A stretch of 64,000 nucleotides of DNA from Clostridium puniceum (GTDB lineage: Bacteria; Bacillota; Clostridia; Clostridiales; Clostridiaceae): positions 1 to 64,000 of the forward strand of contig NZ_LZZM01000053.1 of assembly GCF_002006345.1 (NCBI RefSeq), in the 5' to 3' direction. Below, piece after piece: positions 49,649 through 60,702 of this stretch; positions within the stretch are counted from its first letter, which is position 1, and every line of letters begins with the position of its first letter. Below the pieces are notes generated by a model. It saw nothing but the letters and a program-made list of their open reading frames with translations, had not been told where the DNA came from and searched no databases. The position numbers and the translations under genes are program-made.

Positions 49649-50047
49649 ATGGTTATGACAGATCCTATAGCAGATTTATTAACTCGTGTAAGAAATGCTA
49701 ATTCTGTAAGACATGAAGTGGTAGAGATACCTTCTTCAAAAGTAAAGAAGGAAATTGCAAATATATTATTACAAGAGGGTTATATAAAAGAAATAAATGA
49801 ATATAACGATGGTGTTGTTCCAATGTTAAGATTATCTCTTAAATATGGAGCCAACAAAGAAAGAGTTATAACTGGTATTAAGAGAATTTCTAAGCCAGGA
49901 TTAAGAGTTTATTGTAAAAAAGATGAAGTACCTAAGGTTCTTAATGGATTAGGAATTGCTGTTGTTTCAACTTCAAACGGAATAATGGTAGATAGAGAAG
50001 CTAGAAAGAAGAGTTTAGGCGGAGAAGTAATCTGTTACGTTTGGTAA
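49649..50047 (+). CDS. rpsH: 30S ribosomal protein S8
   Basis: This 132-residue 16S rRNA protein begins [15 protein letters not shown] and ends [13 protein letters not shown]. In E. coli S8 represses the spc operon. Two in-frame ATGs (49649, 49655) are possible; 49649 has the better spacing from AAAGGAGG. Confidence 0.96.
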   Translation: MVMTDPIADLLTRVRNANSVRHEVVEIPSSKVKKEIANILLQEGYIKEINEYNDGVVPMLRLSLKYGANKERVITGIKRISKPGLRVYCKKDEVPKVLNGLGIAVVSTSNGIMVDREARKKSLGGEVICYVW

Positions 50048-50114
50048 TATTTTTAATAAACTAAGCGAAGTTACGATAGACATATAATTTTTAAATAATA
50101 CAGGAGGTGCAATT

Positions 50115-50657
50115 ATGTCAAGAGTAGGTAGATTACCAATAGCTATTCCTGCTGGCGTAACTGTTACTGTAACACCAGACAACGTTGTTACAGTTAAGGG
50201 GCCAAAGGGTGAATTAGTTAAAACTATGCATGAAAATATTAGCATAGCTGTTGAGAACAATGAAGTAATTGTTACTAGACATAGTGAACAAAAAGATCAT
50301 AGAGCTCTTCATGGTTTAACAAGAGCATTGATTAATAATATGGTAATTGGAGTAAAAGAAGGTTATCAAAAGACTTTAGATTTAGTTGGTGTTGGTTATA
50401 GAGCTCAATTACAAGGAAAGAAACTTGTAATGAACCTTGGATATTCACACCCAGTTGAAATTGAACCTATTGACGGAATCACATTCGAAACTCCAGCTGC
50501 AACTAGAATAATAGTTAGCGGAATCGACAAAGAAAAAGTTGGATTTGCAGCAGCAGATATAAGAAAATGGAGATTACCAGAACCATACAAGGGTAAAGGT
50601 ATTAAGTACGAAAACGAAGTGATCAGACGTAAAGAAGGTAAGACTGGTAAGAAATAA
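50115..50657 (+). CDS. rplF: 50S ribosomal protein L6
   Basis: This 180-residue protein has two similar domains. It begins [16 protein letters not shown] and ends with the [22 protein letters not shown] signature. Start after CAGGAGGTG. Confidence 0.97.
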   Translation: MSRVGRLPIAIPAGVTVTVTPDNVVTVKGPKGELVKTMHENISIAVENNEVIVTRHSEQKDHRALHGLTRALINNMVIGVKEGYQKTLDLVGVGYRAQLQGKKLVMNLGYSHPVEIEPIDGITFETPAATRIIVSGIDKEKVGFAAADIRKWRLPEPYKGKGIKYENEVIRRKEGKTGKK

Positions 50658-50675
50658 TAGAAAGGAGTGAGTTTT

Positions 50676-51035
50676 ATGTTCAAAAAGGTAGACAAAAAGG
50701 CAAAAAGAGAAAAACGTCACCTTAGAGTTCGTAAAAAAGTTTTTGGAACTGCGGAAAGACCAAGACTTTCAGTTTTTAAGAGTGAAAAGAATATATATGC
50801 ACAAATTATCGATGATATAAATGGTGTTACATTAGTAGCTGCTTCAAGTCTAGATAAAGATTTCGCTGTTAAAGGCGGAAACAAAGAAGGCGCTAAGCTT
50901 GTTGGAGAAGTAGTTGCAAAAAAAGCTATAGAAAAAGGAATTGATACAGTGGTATTTGACAGAGGTGGATACATATATCACGGAAGAATTCAAGAATTAG
51001 CACAAGCAGCTAGAGAAGCAGGCTTGAAATTCTAA
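50676..51035 (+). CDS. rplR: 50S ribosomal protein L18
   Basis: This 119-residue 5S rRNA-binding protein contains [19 protein letters not shown] and ends [17 protein letters not shown]. The start is ATG 50676 after AAAGGAGTG; an in-frame GTG 9 bases earlier overlaps the ribosome binding site. Confidence 0.96.
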   Translation: MFKKVDKKAKREKRHLRVRKKVFGTAERPRLSVFKSEKNIYAQIIDDINGVTLVAASSLDKDFAVKGGNKEGAKLVGEVVAKKAIEKGIDTVVFDRGGYIYHGRIQELAQAAREAGLKF

Positions 51036-51054
51036 TATACGAGGAGGGAAATAA

Positions 51055-51552
51055 ATGAGAATCGATCCTAGTACACTAGACCTTAAGGAAAAGGTTGTTT
51101 TTATAAACAGAGTTACTAAGGTTGTTAAGGGTGGTAGAAACTTCAGATTCAGCGCTTTAGTTGTTGTCGGAGACGAGAACGGACACGTTGGTGTTGGAAT
51201 GGGTAAGTCTATCGAAATCCCAGAAGCAATTAAAAAAGGAATAGAAGATGCTAAGAAAAATTTAGTAAGTGTTGCAATGGTGGGAACAACAGTTCCACAT
51301 CAAGTGAACGGTAAATTTGGAACTTCAAATGTTTTAATTATGCCAGCTAAAGAAGGTACAGGAGTTATCGCTGGAGGTCCAGCAAGAGTTGTACTTGAAT
51401 TAGCAGGGTTAAAGGATGTTAGAGCTAAATCATTAGGATCAAACAATCCTAATAACATGGTAAGTGCTACAATAAACGGATTAGCTAGTTTAAGAACAGT
51501 TGAAGATATTGCTAGATTAAGAGGCAAATCTGTAGAAGAAATATTAGGTTAG
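51055..51552 (+). CDS. rpsE: 30S ribosomal protein S5
   Basis: This 165-residue protein with a double-stranded RNA-binding-like domain has [22 protein letters not shown] and [25 protein letters not shown]. Start after GAGGAGGG. Confidence 0.97.
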   Translation: MRIDPSTLDLKEKVVFINRVTKVVKGGRNFRFSALVVVGDENGHVGVGMGKSIEIPEAIKKGIEDAKKNLVSVAMVGTTVPHQVNGKFGTSNVLIMPAKEGTGVIAGGPARVVLELAGLKDVRAKSLGSNNPNNMVSATINGLASLRTVEDIARLRGKSVEEILG

Positions 51553-51563
51553 GAGGTATTGCA

Positions 51564-51743
51564 ATGGCTAAATTAAGAGTTACATTAGTAAAGAGCTTAA
51601 TAGGTAGAAAGAAAGACCATATCGCTACTGCAAATGCTCTTGGACTTAAGAAAATAGGAAAAACAGTAGAACCTGAGGCAACACCTCAAGTACAAGGTAT
51701 GATAAAAAAGATTGAATATCTATTAAAAGTAGAAGAAGTATAA
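51564..51743 (+). CDS. rpmD: 50S ribosomal protein L30
   Basis: This 59-residue protein is short enough to be missed. It begins [15 protein letters not shown] and has [21 protein letters not shown]. The start ATG follows TTAGGAGG, 11 bases after rpsE. It precedes rplO in the standard order. Confidence 0.96.
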   Translation: MAKLRVTLVKSLIGRKKDHIATANALGLKKIGKTVEPEATPQVQGMIKKIEYLLKVEEV

Positions 51744-51764
51744 AAATAAGGAGGTGCACTGAAT

Positions 51765-52205
51765 ATGAAACTTCACGAATTAAAACCAGCAGCAGGTAGC
51801 AAGAAAGCACCTAAAAGAATTGGTAGAGGTACTGGTTCTGGCTTAGGAAGAAATGCTGGTAAAGGTGAAAAAGGTCAAAATGCGAGATCAGGTGGTGGCG
51901 TAAGACCAGGTTTTGAAGGCGGTCAAATGCCTTTATATAGAAGACTTCCAAAGAGAGGTTTTACAAATATTTTTGCTAAGAAAATTGTTAGCATAAATCT
52001 TGATAGATTAAATATATTTGAAAATGGTACAGAAGTTACACCAGAAGTATTACTTGATAGAAGAGTTATAAGTAAAGTATTAGACGGCGTAAAGATTCTT
52101 GGAAATGGAACATTAGAAAAAAGCTTAACAGTTAAAGGATGTAAGTTCTCTAAGTCTGCTATAGAAAAAATTGAGGCAGCTGGGGGAAAAGTTGAGGTGA
52201 TTTAA
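51765..52205 (+). CDS. rplO: 50S ribosomal protein L15
   Basis: This 146-residue protein begins [21 protein letters not shown] and includes the Gly/Arg-rich [24 protein letters not shown]. It is immediately followed by secY. Confidence 0.97.
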   Translation: MKLHELKPAAGSKKAPKRIGRGTGSGLGRNAGKGEKGQNARSGGGVRPGFEGGQMPLYRRLPKRGFTNIFAKKIVSINLDRLNIFENGTEVTPEVLLDRRVISKVLDGVKILGNGTLEKSLTVKGCKFSKSAIEKIEAAGGKVEVI

Positions 52206-52206
52206 A

Positions 52207-53505
52207 GTGCTTCAAACTCTACGTAATGCATTCAAGGTTCCTGATATTAGAAAAAAGATCCTATGGTCTATATTATTAGTTGCAGTTTTCAGGATGGGAA
52301 GCCATATTCCTCTTCCTGGAATTAATTCTGAATATCTAAAGAGTCTATCTCAATCGGGAGGCTTAATAGGATTTTATGATATGATTTCTGGAGGTGCTCT
52401 TAGCAGATCTAGTATATTAGCATTAGGTGTTATGCCATATATTAATGCATCAATCATAATCCAATTGCTAACTGTTGCAATTCCACAGTTAGAACAGCTT
52501 TCTAAAGAGGGGCAAAATGGAAGAAAGAAAATACAAAATGCTACGCGTTATGTATCTTTGGGAATATCTTTCATATTAGCATATGGAATATTTGCAACAA
52601 TTTCTAGTAGCGGTGCAACATCAGGATTGCAATTGATACAAAAGATAATCATTATTTTTGCATTAGTAGTTGGTACTACATTTTGTATGTGGTTAGGTGA
52701 TCAACTTACAGTTAAAGGAATTGGTAATGGAACGTCTATATTAATATTTGTAAATATTATTTCAAGAATTCCAACAACCATTGCTTCAATGTTGACACTT
52801 AAAGAAGCTGGAAGTGCAAGTATTGTAGGGATTACATTGTTTGGAGTATTTATTGTGTTAATGCTTGGAACGATTCTATATTTTTCATTATCAGAGAGAA
52901 GAATACCAGTGCAATATGCTGGTAAATTCGCTTCTGGAAATGTTGGTATGGTAAAATCACAATCAACACATATTCCATTAAGTATAATTGGTTCTGCAGT
53001 TTTAGCAATTATATTTTCTATGTCAGTAATGGAGTTCCCAAAAACAATAGCACAATTGTTTGGTGGTTTCGGTGAAGCTCAAAAAGAATGGGCAAAGTGG
53101 ATTTTAAATAATCCTACATGTCCTTTTAACCAAAAGAGCTGGATATATTTAGTATTGTATTCAGTGCTTACAGTATTTTTCAATTGGTTTTATACTCAGA
53201 TTACATTTAAACCAGATGAAATGTCTGAGAATTTACACAAATCAGCAGGTTTTGTACCAGGAGTAAGACCAGGAGAAGAAACTACAATATATTTTGAGAA
53301 AGTTCTTAACAGATTATCATTTATTGGTGGAGTATTGGCAGCGATTTTAGCTATTAGTCCAATAATTATACAAAACTACACTGATTTTAAAGATATAAAT
53401 TTCACAGGAACTGGAATGTTGATTCTTATAAATGTTGCATTAGATTTTACTAGAAAAGTAGAATCACAAATGGTAGTTAGACACTATAAAGGATTTCTTA
53501 AATAG
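52207..53505 (+). CDS. secY: SecY protein translocase channel
   Basis: This 432-residue protein has ten hydrophobic helices and the blocks MGSHIPLPGIN (plug region, about 31-41) and FKPDEMSENLHKSAGFVPGVRPG (cytoplasmic loop). With SecE it forms the export channel. Start GTG 52207, one base after rplO, so the two are coupled, with GAGGTG inside rplO. Confidence 0.97.
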   Translation: MLQTLRNAFKVPDIRKKILWSILLVAVFRMGSHIPLPGINSEYLKSLSQSGGLIGFYDMISGGALSRSSILALGVMPYINASIIIQLLTVAIPQLEQLSKEGQNGRKKIQNATRYVSLGISFILAYGIFATISSSGATSGLQLIQKIIIIFALVVGTTFCMWLGDQLTVKGIGNGTSILIFVNIISRIPTTIASMLTLKEAGSASIVGITLFGVFIVLMLGTILYFSLSERRIPVQYAGKFASGNVGMVKSQSTHIPLSIIGSAVLAIIFSMSVMEFPKTIAQLFGGFGEAQKEWAKWILNNPTCPFNQKSWIYLVLYSVLTVFFNWFYTQITFKPDEMSENLHKSAGFVPGVRPGEETTIYFEKVLNRLSFIGGVLAAILAISPIIIQNYTDFKDINFTGTGMLILINVALDFTRKVESQMVVRHYKGFLK

Positions 53506-53530
53506 ATTAGAATAAATGGAGATGAAGCCA

Positions 53531-54181
53531 GTGAAGATAGTATTACTAGGTCCTCCTGGAGCTGGAAAGGGAACGCAGGCTAAATCAATCAGTAATAAAT
53601 ATTCAATACCACATATTTCTACAGGAGACATTTTTAGAAAAAATATTTCTGAAAACACTCCTTTAGGAATAGAAGCAAAAAGTTATATGGATAACGGACA
53701 GCTGGTTCCTGATGAAGTAACTATCAACATGGTTAAGGATAGATTGAAACAGGATGATTGTAGTGCTGGATATTTATTAGATGGTTTTCCTAGAACTGTG
53801 GTTCAAGCTGATGCTCTTAACAGCTTTCTTATAGAAAGAGGAGAACAATTAGATACTGCATTATTGATAAAAGTACCTAATGAATTTATCTTAGAAAGAA
53901 TGACTGGTAGAAGAGTATGTCCATCATGTGGAGCAAGTTATCATGTGAAATTCAATCCTCCAACTAATGAAGGAAAGTGTGATCTGTGTGGAAGTGAAGT
54001 TATACAAAGGAAAGATGATACAGTTGAAACTGTAAAAGAAAGACTTGATGTATATCAAAAAGAAACACAACCATTAATCGAATTTTATGGTGAAAAACAA
54101 TTGCTTTCAGCAGTAGATGGTACAAAAGCTATTAATGAAGTTTTCAGAGGAATATGTGAAATATTGGGGAATAATAAGTAA
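53531..54181 (+). CDS. adk: adenylate kinase
   Basis: This 216-residue enzyme interconverts AMP, ADP and ATP. It has P-loop [10 protein letters not shown] (about 7-16), the AMP site with STGDI, and a zinc LID with CPSC and CDLC (about 130-153). The start is set at GTG 53531, which gives the family start [13 protein letters not shown] and lies 7 bases after GGAGATG. An ATG at 53516 lacks a ribosome binding site. It overlaps map by one base. Confidence 0.95.
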   Translation: MKIVLLGPPGAGKGTQAKSISNKYSIPHISTGDIFRKNISENTPLGIEAKSYMDNGQLVPDEVTINMVKDRLKQDDCSAGYLLDGFPRTVVQADALNSFLIERGEQLDTALLIKVPNEFILERMTGRRVCPSCGASYHVKFNPPTNEGKCDLCGSEVIQRKDDTVETVKERLDVYQKETQPLIEFYGEKQLLSAVDGTKAINEVFRGICEILGNNK

Positions 54182-54930
54182 TGATTATTATAAAAAATAG
54201 TGATGAAATAGCCCTAATGAAAAAAGCAGGTATAATAGTAGGAGAAACATTGCTATTGCTTGAAAAAGAGGTAAAACCCGGTATAACAACTGCAGATTTG
54301 GATAGAATAGCAGAAGAATTTATAACTAAGCATGGAGCAAAACCTTCATTTAAAGGCTTATATGGTTTTCCTTCGTCACTATGTATTTCAGTGAATGAGC
54401 AGGTAATACATGGATTTCCAAGTGCTTATGTTCTTAAAGAAGGAGATATAGTTAGTATTGATTGTGGAGCATTTTATAATGAATTTCACGGAGATGCGGC
54501 TAGAACCTTCCCAATTGGGAATATTTCAGCAGATGCTCAGAAATTAATTGATATAACAAGAGAAAGTTTTTTTCAAGGTATAAAGTTTGCCAAAGAAGGA
54601 AATAAATTAACTGATATATCATATGGGATACAAAGCTACGTAGAAGCAGCAGGTTTCTCTATTGTAAGAGATTTTGTAGGTCATGGAATTGGACGAAAAG
54701 TCCATGAAGAACCCAATGTACCTAATTTTGGGAAAGCTGGTAGAGGTCCGAAATTACTTAACGGCATGGTATTAGCAATAGAACCTATGGTTAATGCAGG
54801 TACTCATAAAGTTAGAACATTAAAAGATGGATGGACAGTTGTGACAGCTGATAATTCTTTATCAGCACACTATGAAAATACAGTTGCAATTTTATCGGAT
54901 GGACCTGAAATATTAACACTGATTAAGTAG
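54181..54930 (+). CDS. map: methionine aminopeptidase
   Basis: This 249-residue type I enzyme removes the initiator Met. Metal ligands appear in DCGAFYNEFHGDAARTF (two Asp), HGIGRKVHEEP (His), EPM (Glu) and the C-terminal SAHYENTVAI (Glu). The start overlaps the adk stop (TAATG). The order secY-adk-map-KOW-infA is typical of Clostridia. Confidence 0.97.
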   Translation: MIIIKNSDEIALMKKAGIIVGETLLLLEKEVKPGITTADLDRIAEEFITKHGAKPSFKGLYGFPSSLCISVNEQVIHGFPSAYVLKEGDIVSIDCGAFYNEFHGDAARTFPIGNISADAQKLIDITRESFFQGIKFAKEGNKLTDISYGIQSYVEAAGFSIVRDFVGHGIGRKVHEEPNVPNFGKAGRGPKLLNGMVLAIEPMVNAGTHKVRTLKDGWTVVTADNSLSAHYENTVAILSDGPEILTLIK

Positions 54931-55017
54931 AAAAAAAGAGTGTTGCTTAGTTATAAATTTGCATAATACCGTAATGGTGATGTGATTTATACTAAGGTAA
55001 TCATAGAGGTGAAAAAT

Positions 55018-55299
55018 TTGCAAAACAATGACTTGATTGGAAAAGTAGTACTTTCAAAAGCAGGAAGAGATATAGATCACTTATATGTTGTTGTTAGGCA
55101 GATAGATGATAATTATGTATTACTAGCTAATGGAAATACAAAATTAATTAATATGCCTAAGAAGAAAAAGATTAAACACTTAAGTATTTTAGAAGATATA
55201 GATGATAAATTATTATCATCAATACAATCATGCGATAAGAGTACTGATTTAAAAATTAAGAGATTTCTAAAGTTTAGATGCATTGTTAAGGAGGGTTGA
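55018..55299 (+). CDS. KOW-domain RNA-binding protein (L14e-like)
   Basis: This protein of about 93 residues resembles the small KOW/L14e-like RNA-binding proteins that sit between map and infA in Clostridia. The opening [21 protein letters not shown] is the KOW segment, and [11 protein letters not shown] is basic. The start is set at TTG 55018 after AGAGGTGA; the frame is open further upstream to 54982. Its role in translation is presumed from context. Confidence 0.8.
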   Translation: MQNNDLIGKVVLSKAGRDIDHLYVVVRQIDDNYVLLANGNTKLINMPKKKKIKHLSILEDIDDKLLSSIQSCDKSTDLKIKRFLKFRCIVKEG

Positions 55300-55306
55300 T
55301 TACCTT

Positions 55307-55525
55307 ATGTCAAAAGATGACGTTATAGAAATGCAAGGTACAGTCCTAGAGTCATTACCAAATGCTATGTTTCAAGTTGAACTTGAAAGTGGGCATAAGA
55401 TTCTAGCACATATATCAGGTAAATTAAGAATGAACTTCATAAGAATTTTACCAGGAGATAAAGTTACAGTAGAGCTTTCTCCTTATGATTTAACAAGAGG
55501 TAGAATTACATGGAGAGCTAAATAG
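55307..55525 (+). CDS. infA: translation initiation factor IF-1
   Basis: This 72-residue OB-fold factor binds the A site of the 30S subunit. It has [21 protein letters not shown] and ends [10 protein letters not shown]. Start ATG 55307 after AGGAGGGTTG. Confidence 0.97.
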   Translation: MSKDDVIEMQGTVLESLPNAMFQVELESGHKILAHISGKLRMNFIRILPGDKVTVELSPYDLTRGRITWRAK

Positions 55526-55567
55526 GTAGATATGCTAGATTTAATATCTATCACAAAAGTAATATGA

Positions 55568-55693
<126 letters not shown>

Positions 55694-55705
55694 TGATCAA
55701 GTTAC

Positions 55706-55741
55706 AATATTATTTACATTAAAATAAATGTAAATAATATT
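55706..55741 (+). terminator. AT-rich hairpin between rpmJ and the rpsM promoter
   Basis: A 15-bp perfect stem pairs 55706-55720 with 55727-55741 around a 6-base loop. The right arm overlaps the TTGACA of the next promoter, so its structure could affect both termination and initiation. Confidence 0.55.
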
Positions 55742-55768
55742 GACATTTCAGCAAAAGTCAAATATGAT
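55740..55768 (+). promoter_or_regulatory. sigma-A promoter of rpsM-rpsK-rpsD-rpoA-rplQ
   Basis: TTGACA (55740-55745), a 17-base spacer and TATGAT (55763-55768). Downstream, AAATTCT (55820-55826) and AGAATTT (55837-55843) form a leader hairpin, and GGCGGCTGACAATGG precedes it. The leader is about 130 bases. Confidence 0.8.
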
Positions 55769-55900
55769 TATATAGTCGTTTAATTAATCAAAAATAAATT
55801 TTAGGGCGGCTGACAATGGAAATTCTCTATTGACCTAGAATTTTATTATAAATATTAAATCAACTTTATACATTTCAATTATCAGGAGGTGTAAATTTTA

Positions 55901-56269
55901 ATGGCAAGAATATCAGGTATTGACCTACCAAGAGAAAAAAGAGTTGAAATAGGTTTAACATATATATATGGGATAGGCTTAGCAACTTCACAAAAAATCT
56001 TAACTGTAACAGGAGTTAATCCAGATACAAGAGTTAAGGATTTATCAGAAGAAGAAGTTAATGAAATCAGAACTTATATCAACAAGAATTTAATGGTTGA
56101 AGGTGACTTAAGAAGAGACGTCGCTTTAAATATCAAGAGACTAGTAGAAATAGGATCATACAGAGGAATTAGACATAGAAGAGGTCTTCCAGTAAGAGGA
56201 CAAAAAACTAAAACTAATGCTAGAACTAGAAAAGGTCCTAAGAAAACAATAGCTAATAAGAAGAAATAG
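55901..56269 (+). CDS. rpsM: 30S ribosomal protein S13
   Basis: This 122-residue protein contacts the P-site tRNA. It begins [25 protein letters not shown] and ends with a basic tail including [17 protein letters not shown]. Start after CAGGAGGTG. Confidence 0.97.
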   Translation: MARISGIDLPREKRVEIGLTYIYGIGLATSQKILTVTGVNPDTRVKDLSEEEVNEIRTYINKNLMVEGDLRRDVALNIKRLVEIGSYRGIRHRRGLPVRGQKTKTNARTRKGPKKTIANKKK

Positions 56270-56284
56270 TAAGGAGGGAAGATA

Positions 56285-56680
56285 ATGGCAGCTCAAAAAG
56301 TTAAAAAGACTAGAAGAAAAAAAGAAAGAAAAAATGTTGAGCATGGTGCTGCACACATTAAGTCAACTTTTAATAATTCAATAGTTACTTTAACAGATGC
56401 AGTAGGAAATGCTTTATCATGGTCAAGTGCAGGAGCACTAGGATTTAGAGGATCAAGAAAGAGTACACCATATGCAGCTCAAGCAGCAGCAGAAACTGCA
56501 GCTAGAGTAGCAATGGAACATGGTTTAAAGAGTATAGAAGTTTATGTTAAGGGACCTGGTTCAGGAAGAGAAGCAGCTATAAGATCCTTACAAGCAGCAG
56601 GACTAGAAGTAACTTTAATTAAAGATGTTACTCCAATACCACATAATGGTTGTAGACCACCAAAGAGAAGAAGAGTCTAA
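56285..56680 (+). CDS. rpsK: 30S ribosomal protein S11
   Basis: This 131-residue platform protein contains [19 protein letters not shown] and ends [16 protein letters not shown]. Start after AAGGAGGG. Confidence 0.97.
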   Translation: MAAQKVKKTRRKKERKNVEHGAAHIKSTFNNSIVTLTDAVGNALSWSSAGALGFRGSRKSTPYAAQAAAETAARVAMEHGLKSIEVYVKGPGSGREAAIRSLQAAGLEVTLIKDVTPIPHNGCRPPKRRRV

Positions 56681-56710
56681 TTATAACTGTAAATAGGAGG
56701 TGTAATTTTA

Positions 56711-57331
56711 ATGGCAAGATATACTGGCGCTACATGTAGATTATGTAGAAGAGAAGGTATGAAACTTTTCCTTAAAGGTGATAGATGTTTTACAGATAAA
56801 TGTGCTTTTGTAAGAAGAAGCTATGCACCAGGACAACATGGAGCAAATAAAAAGAAGATTTCAGACTATGGAGTTCAATTAAGAGAAAAGCAAAAAGCAA
56901 GAAGAATTTATGGCATATTAGAAGGCCAATTCAGAACATATTATGAAAAAGCTGACCATATTAAAGGTATTACAGGTGAAAACTTACTTAAATTATTAGA
57001 AATGAGACTTGATAACGTAGTTTATAGATTAGGTTACGGTGCATCAAGAAATGAAGCTAGACAATTAGTAACTCATGGACATTTCTTAGTGAATGGCAAG
57101 AAAGTTGACATTTGTTCATACAATGTTTCAGTTAATGATGTAATTACTGTATGTGAAAAGAGCAGATCAAGTGAAAAGTTTAAAACTTTTGCAGAAAATC
57201 CAAAAACTTTACCAAAATGGTTGGAAGCTAATGTTGATAACTATGAAGGAAAAGTAGTTGCAGAGCCATCAAGAGAAGATATAGATGTGCCTGTTAACGA
57301 AACACTTATTGTTGAGTTATACAGTAAATAA
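56711..57331 (+). CDS. rpsD: 30S ribosomal protein S4
   Basis: This 206-residue assembly protein starts [22 protein letters not shown], with a Cys pair at about 8 and 11 plus Cys26 and Cys31 (RCFTDKCAF), probably a zinc site. The S4 domain follows at about 95-160. In the alpha operon S4 is often the autoregulator. Here, as in Clostridia, rpsD lies inside the operon with rpoA. Confidence 0.96.
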   Translation: MARYTGATCRLCRREGMKLFLKGDRCFTDKCAFVRRSYAPGQHGANKKKISDYGVQLREKQKARRIYGILEGQFRTYYEKADHIKGITGENLLKLLEMRLDNVVYRLGYGASRNEARQLVTHGHFLVNGKKVDICSYNVSVNDVITVCEKSRSSEKFKTFAENPKTLPKWLEANVDNYEGKVVAEPSREDIDVPVNETLIVELYSK

Positions 57332-57433
57332 TATATTTATATTTGTTAGAGAAATTTATCACAATATATGCAAATATAGAATCAGTTGCCCTCATAATAA
57401 GGTTGCCATTTATAAAATAAGGAGGGTTTGTCA

Positions 57434-58381
57434 ATGTTAGAAATCGAAAAGCCAATAATAGAATGTATAGAAGCTAATGAAGATGGTACGTATGGTAAAT
57501 ATGTTGTTGAGCCACTTGAAAGAGGATATGGTATTACATTAGGGAATGCCTTAAGAAGAATATTATTATCATCTCTTCCAGGAGCAGCTGCAACTTCTGT
57601 TAAAATCGACGGAGTTCTTCATGAGTTTTCTACTGTTCAAGGAGTTAAAGAAGATGTTACTGAATTAATTCTTAATGTCAAATCATTAGCTTTAAAAATG
57701 AATGGTGAAGGTCCAAAGGTTATTTATATTGATGCTAAGGGACCGGGTGAAGTTACTGGAGCAGATATAAAGACTGATGGAGATGTTGAAGTTGTTAATA
57801 AGAATTTACATATTGCAACTTTAGACAACGATGGAAGACTTTATATGGAATTGACAGTTAATAAGGGAAGAGGGTACGTTACTCAAAACAAAAATAAGAG
57901 TGATGAATTACCAATTTCATCAATTGCAGTTGATTCTATTTATACACCAGTAAAAAGAGTTAATTTTACTGTTGATAATACAAGAGTTGGTCAAATTACT
58001 GATTATGATAAATTAACTTTAGAAATTTGGACTGATGGTACTATAAAAATAGATGAAGCTATCAGTTTATCAGCAAAAATACTTATTGAACATTTTAAGT
58101 TATTTATGTCATTGACAGATAATACTAACGATGTTGAAATAATGATAGAAAAAGAAGATGATAAGAAAGAAAAAGTACTAGAAATGACTGTAGAGGAACT
58201 TGATTTATCAGTTAGATCATACAACTGTTTAAAGAGAGCTGGAATTAATACAGTTCAAGAACTTGCCACAAAGTCCATGGACGATATGATGAAGGTAAGA
58301 AATCTAGGAAAGAAATCTTTAGAAGAAGTTGAAAGAAAGCTTAAAGAGTTAGGTTTATGTCTAACTTTAAGTGAGGAGTAA
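57434..58381 (+). CDS. rpoA: RNA polymerase alpha subunit
   Basis: This 315-residue subunit has an N-terminal dimerisation domain (about 1-230, [25 protein letters not shown]) and a C-terminal DNA- and activator-binding domain (about 245-312, [22 protein letters not shown]). The start is ATG 57434 after AAGGAGGG; TTG 57428 is too close to it. Confidence 0.97.
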   Translation: MLEIEKPIIECIEANEDGTYGKYVVEPLERGYGITLGNALRRILLSSLPGAAATSVKIDGVLHEFSTVQGVKEDVTELILNVKSLALKMNGEGPKVIYIDAKGPGEVTGADIKTDGDVEVVNKNLHIATLDNDGRLYMELTVNKGRGYVTQNKNKSDELPISSIAVDSIYTPVKRVNFTVDNTRVGQITDYDKLTLEIWTDGTIKIDEAISLSAKILIEHFKLFMSLTDNTNDVEIMIEKEDDKKEKVLEMTVEELDLSVRSYNCLKRAGINTVQELATKSMDDMMKVRNLGKKSLEEVERKLKELGLCLTLSEE

Positions 58382-58394
58382 GGAGGTAAATCCA

Positions 58395-58736
58395 ATGGCA
58401 AGTCATCGTAAATTAGGTCTTCCTACAGACCAAAGAAGAGCTATGCTAAGAAATCTTGTTACTAGTCTATTAAAACATGGTAAAATCGAAACAACTGATA
58501 CAAGAGCTAAAGAAACTAGATCAATAGCAGAAAAAATGATTACTCTTGGAAAAAGAGGAGATCTTCATGCTAGAAGACAAGTATTATCTTATGTTCAAGA
58601 AGAATTAGTTGTTAAGAATTTATTTGATAATGTAGCTCCAAAGTACGCTGAAAGAAATGGCGGATACACAAGAATAATTAAAAAAGGTCCTAGAAGAGGG
58701 GACGGAGCTGAGATAGTAATACTTGAATTAGTATAA
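58395..58736 (+). CDS. rplQ: 50S ribosomal protein L17
   Basis: This 113-residue protein near the tunnel exit begins [20 protein letters not shown] and ends [15 protein letters not shown]. Start ATG 58395 after AGGAGG. A terminator follows. Confidence 0.97.
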   Translation: MASHRKLGLPTDQRRAMLRNLVTSLLKHGKIETTDTRAKETRSIAEKMITLGKRGDLHARRQVLSYVQEELVVKNLFDNVAPKYAERNGGYTRIIKKGPRRGDGAEIVILELV

Positions 58737-58742
58737 TATCAA

Positions 58743-58773
58743 GGGGATTAAGTTTAGACTTAATCCCCATTTT
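58743..58773 (+). terminator. terminator of the alpha operon
   Basis: GGGGATTAAGT (58743-58753) pairs with ACTTAATCCCC (58758-58768) around TTAG, followed by ATTTT. The rest of the gap to 58989 is AT-rich; no further feature is clear. Confidence 0.9.
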
Positions 58774-58989
58774 AACATAAAAAATTAAATAATAAAATTA
58801 ATATATTATAGAGCAGTTTTTTAGAATTATTATAAAAATACACACTATTTATTGAATAAATAAGATTTTCAGATATAATAAAACTAGTAATTGTAGTTTA
58901 TATAGAATTATAGATAAGATTATAAGACATTTGTATAATATATTAATAATAAATTATATGAAATTAGGAATAAATTATGGAGGTATACC

Positions 58990-59841
58990 ATGGATGATAC
59001 AATGATAAAATGCGAAAATGTATCTTTTAAATACATAAAAAATTCAGAAGGAATTAATGAAGAAAGATATGCTGTAAAAAGTGTTGATTTAGAAGTAAAA
59101 AAAGGTGAATTTTTAGTTATACTAGGTCATAATGGTTCGGGCAAATCAACAATAGCTAAGCATATGAATGCATTAGTTGTCCCAACAGAAGGTACAGTTG
59201 TAGTAGATGGTCTTGATACAAGTAATCCAGAAAATGTTTGGAATATTAGATCCAGAGCAGGAATGGTTTTTCAAAATCCTGATAATCAGTTAGTTGCAAC
59301 AATAGTTGAAGAAGATGTGGCTTTTGGTCCTGAAAATTTAGGTGTTGAACCATTAGAAATACGCAAAAGAGTTGATGACAGTTTAGAAAAGGTAGGTATG
59401 ACAAAGTATAAGAGACATGCGCCACACCTTTTATCGGGTGGACAAAAGCAAAGAATTGCAATAGCAGGAATACTTGCAATAGAACCTCAATGTATAATTT
59501 TTGATGAACCAACAGCAATGCTAGATCCATCTGGAAGAAGAGATGTGCTAAAAAACATTAAAGATCTAAATAAAAACCATGGAATGACGGTAGTATTAAT
59601 AACCCATTATATGGATGAAGCAGCTCAAGCAGATAGGATTATAGTAATGGATGGTGGAAGCGTTAAAATGGAAGGGACACCAAGAGAAATATTTCCACAA
59701 GTTGATCGTATGAAAAAGATTGGATTAGATGTTCCACAAGTTACTGAATTGGCTTATGAATTAAAGAAGTCAGGAATAAATATCAATGAAAAAATATTAA
59801 ATGTAGATGAGATGGTGAATGAGTTATGTCAATTAAAATAG
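58990..59841 (+). CDS. ecfA1: ECF transporter ATPase A1
   Basis: This 283-residue ABC ATPase energises vitamin and metal uptake with EcfA2 and EcfT. Walker [10 protein letters not shown] is near 46-54, the signature LSGGQKQR near 148-155, and Walker [11 protein letters not shown] follows. A distinctive C-terminal tail ends after [11 protein letters not shown]. The start follows ATGGAGG. It overlaps ecfA2 by 16 bases. S components are presumably encoded elsewhere. Confidence 0.95.
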   Translation: MDDTMIKCENVSFKYIKNSEGINEERYAVKSVDLEVKKGEFLVILGHNGSGKSTIAKHMNALVVPTEGTVVVDGLDTSNPENVWNIRSRAGMVFQNPDNQLVATIVEEDVAFGPENLGVEPLEIRKRVDDSLEKVGMTKYKRHAPHLLSGGQKQRIAIAGILAIEPQCIIFDEPTAMLDPSGRRDVLKNIKDLNKNHGMTVVLITHYMDEAAQADRIIVMDGGSVKMEGTPREIFPQVDRMKKIGLDVPQVTELAYELKKSGININEKILNVDEMVNELCQLK

Positions 59842-60695
59842 AGAATTTAACACATGTATATATGCCTAAAAGTCCATTTGAAAAAGTTGCATTAGATAAT
59901 ATATCATTAGATATAGCAGATGGGGAATTCTTAGCTTTAATTGGGCATACTGGTTCTGGTAAGTCAACTTTAATTCAACACTTTAATGGATTATTGGAAG
60001 CTACGAGTGGGAAAATAGTTGTTGATGGAGTAGATATTACAGATAAAAATGCAAAATTAACTAATATACGTAAGAAGGTTGGTTTAGTATTTCAATACCC
60101 AGAATACCAACTTTTTGAAGAAAACATAGCAAAAGATATTGAATTTGGCCCTAGGAATTTAGGTCTCTCAGAAGATGAAATTCGCAATAGAGTAATTAAA
60201 TCTATGGAAATGGTTGGACTAGATTATGAAACTTATAAGGATAAGTCACCATTTGACTTGAGCGGTGGACAAAAGCGAAGAGTTGCTATTGCTGGTGTTA
60301 TAGCAATGCAACCAACAACATTAATATTAGATGAGCCTACAGCTGGATTAGATCCTAAAGGTAGAGATGACATATTAGCTCAAATAAGTAAATTACATAA
60401 GGATTATAATATGACCATAATAATAGTTAGTCATAGCATGGAAGATGTTGCAAACATTGCAGAAAGAATTATTGTTATGAACGATGGTAAGGTTGCATTG
60501 CAAGGGACTCCAGCTGAGGTGTTTAAAGAAGTTGAAACATTAGAGAAGATCGGGCTTGGTGTACCACAAGTTACCTATTTAGTTAGAGAATTAAGAAAAA
60601 AAGGATTTAATATATCAGATAATATATTTACAATAGACGATGCAAAGAAAGAACTTTTGTCTATTCTAAAGACAAATAAGATAGAGGAGGAATAG
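59826..60695 (+). CDS. ecfA2: ECF transporter ATPase A2
   Basis: This 289-residue paralogue of EcfA1 has Walker [10 protein letters not shown] near 40-48, LSGGQKRR near 144-151 and Walker [12 protein letters not shown]. The pair forms the heterodimer typical of group II ECF modules. The start lies inside ecfA1, so translation is coupled. Confidence 0.95.
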   Translation: MSIKIENLTHVYMPKSPFEKVALDNISLDIADGEFLALIGHTGSGKSTLIQHFNGLLEATSGKIVVDGVDITDKNAKLTNIRKKVGLVFQYPEYQLFEENIAKDIEFGPRNLGLSEDEIRNRVIKSMEMVGLDYETYKDKSPFDLSGGQKRRVAIAGVIAMQPTTLILDEPTAGLDPKGRDDILAQISKLHKDYNMTIIIVSHSMEDVANIAERIIVMNDGKVALQGTPAEVFKEVETLEKIGLGVPQVTYLVRELRKKGFNISDNIFTIDDAKKELLSILKTNKIEEE

Positions 60696-60702
60696 GCAAG
60701 TT

